Below, one piece after another: positions 60,356-64,000 of a stretch of DNA of 64,000 bases. The position numbers and the translations under genes were made by a program. Each line of letters starts with the position of its first letter. Position 1 is the first letter of the stretch. Under the pieces are notes generated by a model that had not been told where the DNA came from, ran no database searches, and worked only from the letters and a program-made list of their open reading frames with translations. This DNA is from Trema orientale (lineage: Eukaryota; Streptophyta; Magnoliopsida; Rosales; Cannabaceae), in assembly GCA_002914845.1 (NCBI GenBank), contig JXTC01000001.1:3621355-3685354 (forward strand). The letters run 5' to 3'.

Positions 60356-62340
60356 CAAGCCCCTCACAATTCTTTTTTTTTTCTTGGTAAACAAGCCCTT
60401 CACAATTCAATAATAGGAAATTGACACCAAACAACAAAAAATTGCTTTTTTGTTATATAATATTAAATTATGTAAAAAAAAAATTCACTAAGCCATTAAT
60501 TGAAATGGCTAGTCAAATTACAAATCATAAAGTATTGCATATGTTCGTCTTTGACATTTACCTTTTTATTTTTGTTTGTCTTTTTTTAATAATTTGCTTC
60601 GAATTTATTTTACGAACTACCGAATTTAAATTTATATAAGCATTACTATAGAGAATTACAGAAAATTAAGGACAAGATATGGTTTGGTGAAAGGCAATTC
60701 TAAATCAAAATTAAGGGCGCCCATATCAATGCCCTTAATATATTTCTCCCAAGTCTTCGCTTTCCGATGAAATCTTAAAAGACCAACATACTCTTAAGAT
60801 GTCCCATTCTCCAAAAACCCACGAGCACCCGACTTTATACTAAAATTAAATAAATCGTTACATAGCCCAATATTAATTAGATTTCCTGGTCCCCCACCCC
60901 ACAACAAGAAGAAGGGCACACATAAATAGAAAAGTAGATTATACAAATAGGCTAAGCTAAATATATGTAAAGAAAAATAACACTTAAACAAAATCTTATA
61001 AGAAAATTAATTTTGGTAATTAGTTTATTGCCCTAAAACTACTTAATCATTGAGAACCCATTTAGTGGACTGCAACAAAAATTGGGACCCAGTTGATCAT
61101 TCCCACTTAGATTTACTTTCTCCGCCGTTTGATGGGTCCTGTGGAGTACCAAATGAAGGGTGAGGATTAAACTAATATGTATTTGTGCGTATAATCAATT
61201 GAACGCGAGGGACTTAAAAAGAGCATGAAGAAGCACAAACAATCCATTTTGTCCCCGAAAAAAAAAAAAGGGGGGAAAGAAAACTAATAAAGAAATATGT
61301 ATGTGTCCTAAAAAGACTGATTATGCATGGTAGAGGGTTACAAAGACAACACATACAAGGAACCTCATCATTCCAACTTATCCTCTTTTGAAAAAATCAA
61401 CAAAATCAAAAAATAAAAATAAAAATAAATATCTAGGAAAAACAAACAAACAAAACCCACCAAATTTCAATGGAATAGAGGGGAAGTAAAGGAGCAAAGT
61501 CAGTTGCTCGAGGAAGAAAAAGAGGAGAAAAGATGAAGCCAAAGAGAGAGCACTTAAATCAAAAGGTGTTCTCTCAATTCTTGAATTTGGAAAGAATTTT
61601 TGTGACCAAGTGAGTAGAAATTGCAGAATCCTAGTCAATCCAGTCAAACACTTTGCAACCCAATAACCCCAAATCTAATATTCATACAAAAACAATGCCA
61701 ACTAAACTATAATAACTTACCATTTCCTTCTCTCTCTCTCTAACCCCACCCTTATATGTAATTGTGTATACATACATTACCATATAAAATATTAAAATTG
61801 ACAATGGAGGGGTATTACTTTAATGAAAGGGGTTTGGGGGAAAAGAAACTCAAAAAAGTAGGAAATTGGAAGGGAGCTCATGAGAAATACACGGTCTCCT
61901 AAACCACTCCCAAGTCCTCTTAACTCCTAATCAATCCCGCTCTTTTCTCTTTTCACCTTTATATTTTTGCTCACAACTTTTTTCTCAATTTTTATTTTTA
62001 CTTTTATTTTTTTTTGGTTGATATGTTACTCTTATTATTTATAATAATAATAATAATAACAATAAGTTGAATACATATTTTTATCTTCCTTTCTGCCCAT
62101 TAAACAATGAAAATGGCATATTACCAATCATCCTTTCCCCTCTGTAGGAAACACCCATCATTGCTCCCAACAATCCTTTTCAACCTTAGAAACCTGAGCT
62201 TCTTCTAAGATATTCCCTCCTTCCTTTCCTCTCATTCTCTTTTTATTCTTCTCTTCTTTCCATTTCTTCTTCCTCCTCTTCCTTCCTTTCTTTCTTCTCC
62301 TACACCTTTTTTTTTTTTTTTTTTAATAAATTTGAAATTA
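60356..62340 (+). promoter_or_regulatory. Intergenic and upstream region of the BYPASS1-related gene
   Basis: No other gene was seen. The last 140 bases before the ATG (62,200-62,330) are strongly CT-rich, as in many plant 5' leaders. A CT repeat also lies at 61,728-61,741 and an (AAT)n tract at 62,040-62,060. Confidence 0.45.
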
Positions 62341-63456
62341 ATGGATCCTTCTTCCTCTGTTAATGGCTTCTACTCATTTTTGACTCGAGGGATCGATGAT
62401 CTCGAACGAGTCTACCTCTCAAACAACTTCATGTCAATCCAATTCCTCCAAAGAGCGCTTGCCCTCCTCCGATCCTCCCATTCCCAACTCACCCTTCTCG
62501 TCCAAAAGCTCCATTTACCCGTTGGGGACAAGTGGCTCGACGAGTACATGGACGAGAGCTCCAAGCTCTGGGAAGCCTGCCATGTCCTCAAGTCCGGTAT
62601 ATCAAGCATGGAGAATTACTACTCTGCCGGGTTCAACATAACTTCCATTCTCGACGGCCACCGCCATCTCAGTCCACAACTCTCTCGCCAGGTAAAAATT
62701 AAAAAAAAAAATTTAAATTAAATAAAAAAAAAAAAGAGAAAAGAAAACCCAGAATCGACATTACTTTTTCTGACATGGGTTTCGAATCTGTGGCGACGAA
62801 AACAGGTGATCAGAGCGATTTCAGGGTGTCGAAGAGAGGCTCTGGGATTGGAGGAAGAGAACAGAGCATTGATGGAGACGAGAATCCAGCCCCTGTCGCT
62901 GAGGTTCGACGAGAAGGTCTCGGTGGAGTCGAAGCTCAACGGGTTCAACGGCTTCAGGGGGGTGCTGTACGCCATGAGGAACGTCAGCTCGCTGCTGCTG
63001 ATGATACTCCTGTACGGGCTGGTCTATTGCTGGCCGGAATCGAGCTTCGTGAGGGGAGGAGGAGGAGGAGGAGGTTACGAGGGGTGCTTGTTCTTCGGAT
63101 CGGGGTTCATGATATCGACGGCGCGGCTGCAGCAGAGGGTGGCGGCGGAGATCGGGCAGATCGGGGGCCGGGCGGGGATCCTGCTCTACGAGTTCAGGCG
63201 GTCGAAGGCGGCGATGGAGGAGCTGAGGGTCGAGTTGGAGAGGAGAGGTGGAGGAGGTGGTGGTGGTGGAGGTGGTCAGGGAGTGGCTGATCAGTGGGAA
63301 TCGGAGGGTGGGATCGGGGAGAGAGCGGAGAATTTGAGGGGCTGCTTCGTGGTTTTGAGATCTGGGGCTGAGAATTTCGTTGCCCAGCTTGATGATTTCT
63401 TTGATGAAATTGTTGAAGGTAGGAAGAAGCTTTTAGACTTTTGCAGCCATAGGTAG
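62341..63456 (+). CDS. BYPASS1/ROH1-related protein (DUF793 type), 333 aa
   Basis: Two exons, 62341-62691 and 62806-63456, with a 114-bp phase-0 GT-AG intron. The N-terminal third has the family's conserved helical stretch: [28 protein letters not shown] and [21 protein letters not shown] hydrophobic segment at about 178-196 ([16 protein letters not shown]) may span or enter a membrane. Two poly-Gly tracts (residues about 203-209 and 268-277) come from GGN repeats. The C-terminus is helical ([24 protein letters not shown]). BYPASS1 restrains a root-to-shoot mobile growth signal and ROH1 interacts with exocyst subunit EXO70; which subgroup this belongs to cannot be told by eye. ATG at 62341 is the first in frame. 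The poly-Gly tracts are likely variable between alleles. Confidence 0.85.
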
Positions 63457-64000
63457 AAAGAAGGGGAAAAAAAAAAAAAAAAAAAAAAACCCCCCCAATT
63501 TAATAAAAAAAAAAAAAAAGGTTGGTTAAGAAAAAAGGGAAAAAAAAAAAAAAAAATGAAGAGGAAAAAAATATTACAGAGTAGTAGAACAGCAGAAGAA
63601 GAATGAAGAAGAATCAGTTGTTGGGTTGGTTGTACCTTTTAGCCCTTTTGTCTCTGCATTCTATTCTTCTCTCTCTCTCCTTACCTTTTTTTTATTTTTT
63701 TATTTTGTCAATTTTCTATTTTCCCTTTGATTTTTTTTTTTTTTAAATAGTTCTTTTAGTTTAACTTTGTAGAGTTTTTCCTTGGAGGGAAAAGAAAAAA
63801 GAGAGAGAGAGAAGAGGGGGGGAAGTTTTCCATGTAAAGCAGAGAGAAGAGACGTAGTTCTAATATTTCTTGCAAAGTTCTACTTACGTAAACTTTAGTT
63901 CTGGTAAGATTAACGATTAGAAAAGCTAATTAAAGAATTTAATTAAGGTTAAAAGGAGCAAACATAAAGCAAAACAAAAAGGAAAGTATAGAAGCTTCGT
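63457..64000 (+). other. 3' untranslated and flanking sequence of the BYPASS1-related gene
   Basis: Long A runs (63,468-63,489, 63,505-63,519, 63,541-63,556) follow the stop, then CT- and AG-rich tracts. No further gene was seen before the window ends. Confidence 0.5.

Noticed and set aside
61860-61885. GGAAGGGAGCTCATGAG as a miR159/miR319-like sequence
   Set aside because: Only a short core matches and no complementary arm was found within several hundred bases.
62775-63290. 171-codon plus-strand frame within the BYPASS1-related gene
   Set aside because: It overlaps the true second exon in another frame and is rich in Gly/Arg from GGN repeats; the exon frame has the conserved family sequence.

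Overview
This is nuclear DNA of a flowering plant, almost certainly a eudicot. It is AT-rich (roughly two thirds A+T by eye) and carries six spliced protein-coding genes with GT-AG introns, two nuclear tRNA genes, and many nested plant transposable elements. Single N bases and a 19-N gap mark it as assembled sequence. All exons were called by reading splice sites and frame continuity; no search was run.

Layout. 1-11,270 is a nest of old transposons: a Ty3/gypsy-type LTR, a 5'-truncated LINE, copia fragments, a gypsy pol tail, a solo LTR with a 5-bp target duplication, and a MITE. 11,635-14,736 (-) is an FD-type group A bZIP gene whose last 25 residues, ending in the SAP motif, lie on a small exon behind a 1.9-kb intron. 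15,300-23,000 is intergenic, with several TIR elements and a 74-bp tandem array. 24,381-26,698 (+) is a TGA7-like bZIP gene in 8 exons. 27,340-29,815 holds two more TIR elements, one with a second copy of the tandem array. 30,567-32,364 (+) encodes an organellar-type J-domain protein; it converges on 32,593-35,184 (-), a phosphopantothenate-cysteine ligase gene of coenzyme A synthesis. 36,212-38,325 is a Mutator-like element with an exact 9-bp target duplication, a nested hAT element and a transit-peptide-like gene fragment.

39,359-39,430 (-) is tRNA-Trp(CCA). 40,551-44,212 (+) is a KOMPEITO-like rhomboid gene. 44,863-44,935 (+) is tRNA-Arg(UCU). 45,846-53,145 is an old gypsy element with paired LTRs. 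53,665-60,337 is intergenic with a Mutator-type MITE and a SINE bounded by a long target duplication. 62,341-63,456 (+) is a BYPASS1/ROH1-related gene.

The genes do not form one pathway; plant neighbours rarely do. However, a TGA7-like gene, the J-domain gene and a KOM-like gene within about 20 kb resembles my recollection of Arabidopsis chromosome 1 around At1g77860-At1g77930, so part of the order may be ancestral. The most unusual observations are the two TIR elements carrying 74-bp palindromic minisatellites, a 2-bp reading-frame disturbance in the ligase gene, the loss of rhomboid catalytic histidines in the KOM-like protein, the gene fragment inside the Mutator-like element, and a gypsy element with gag and protease plus antisense reading frames.
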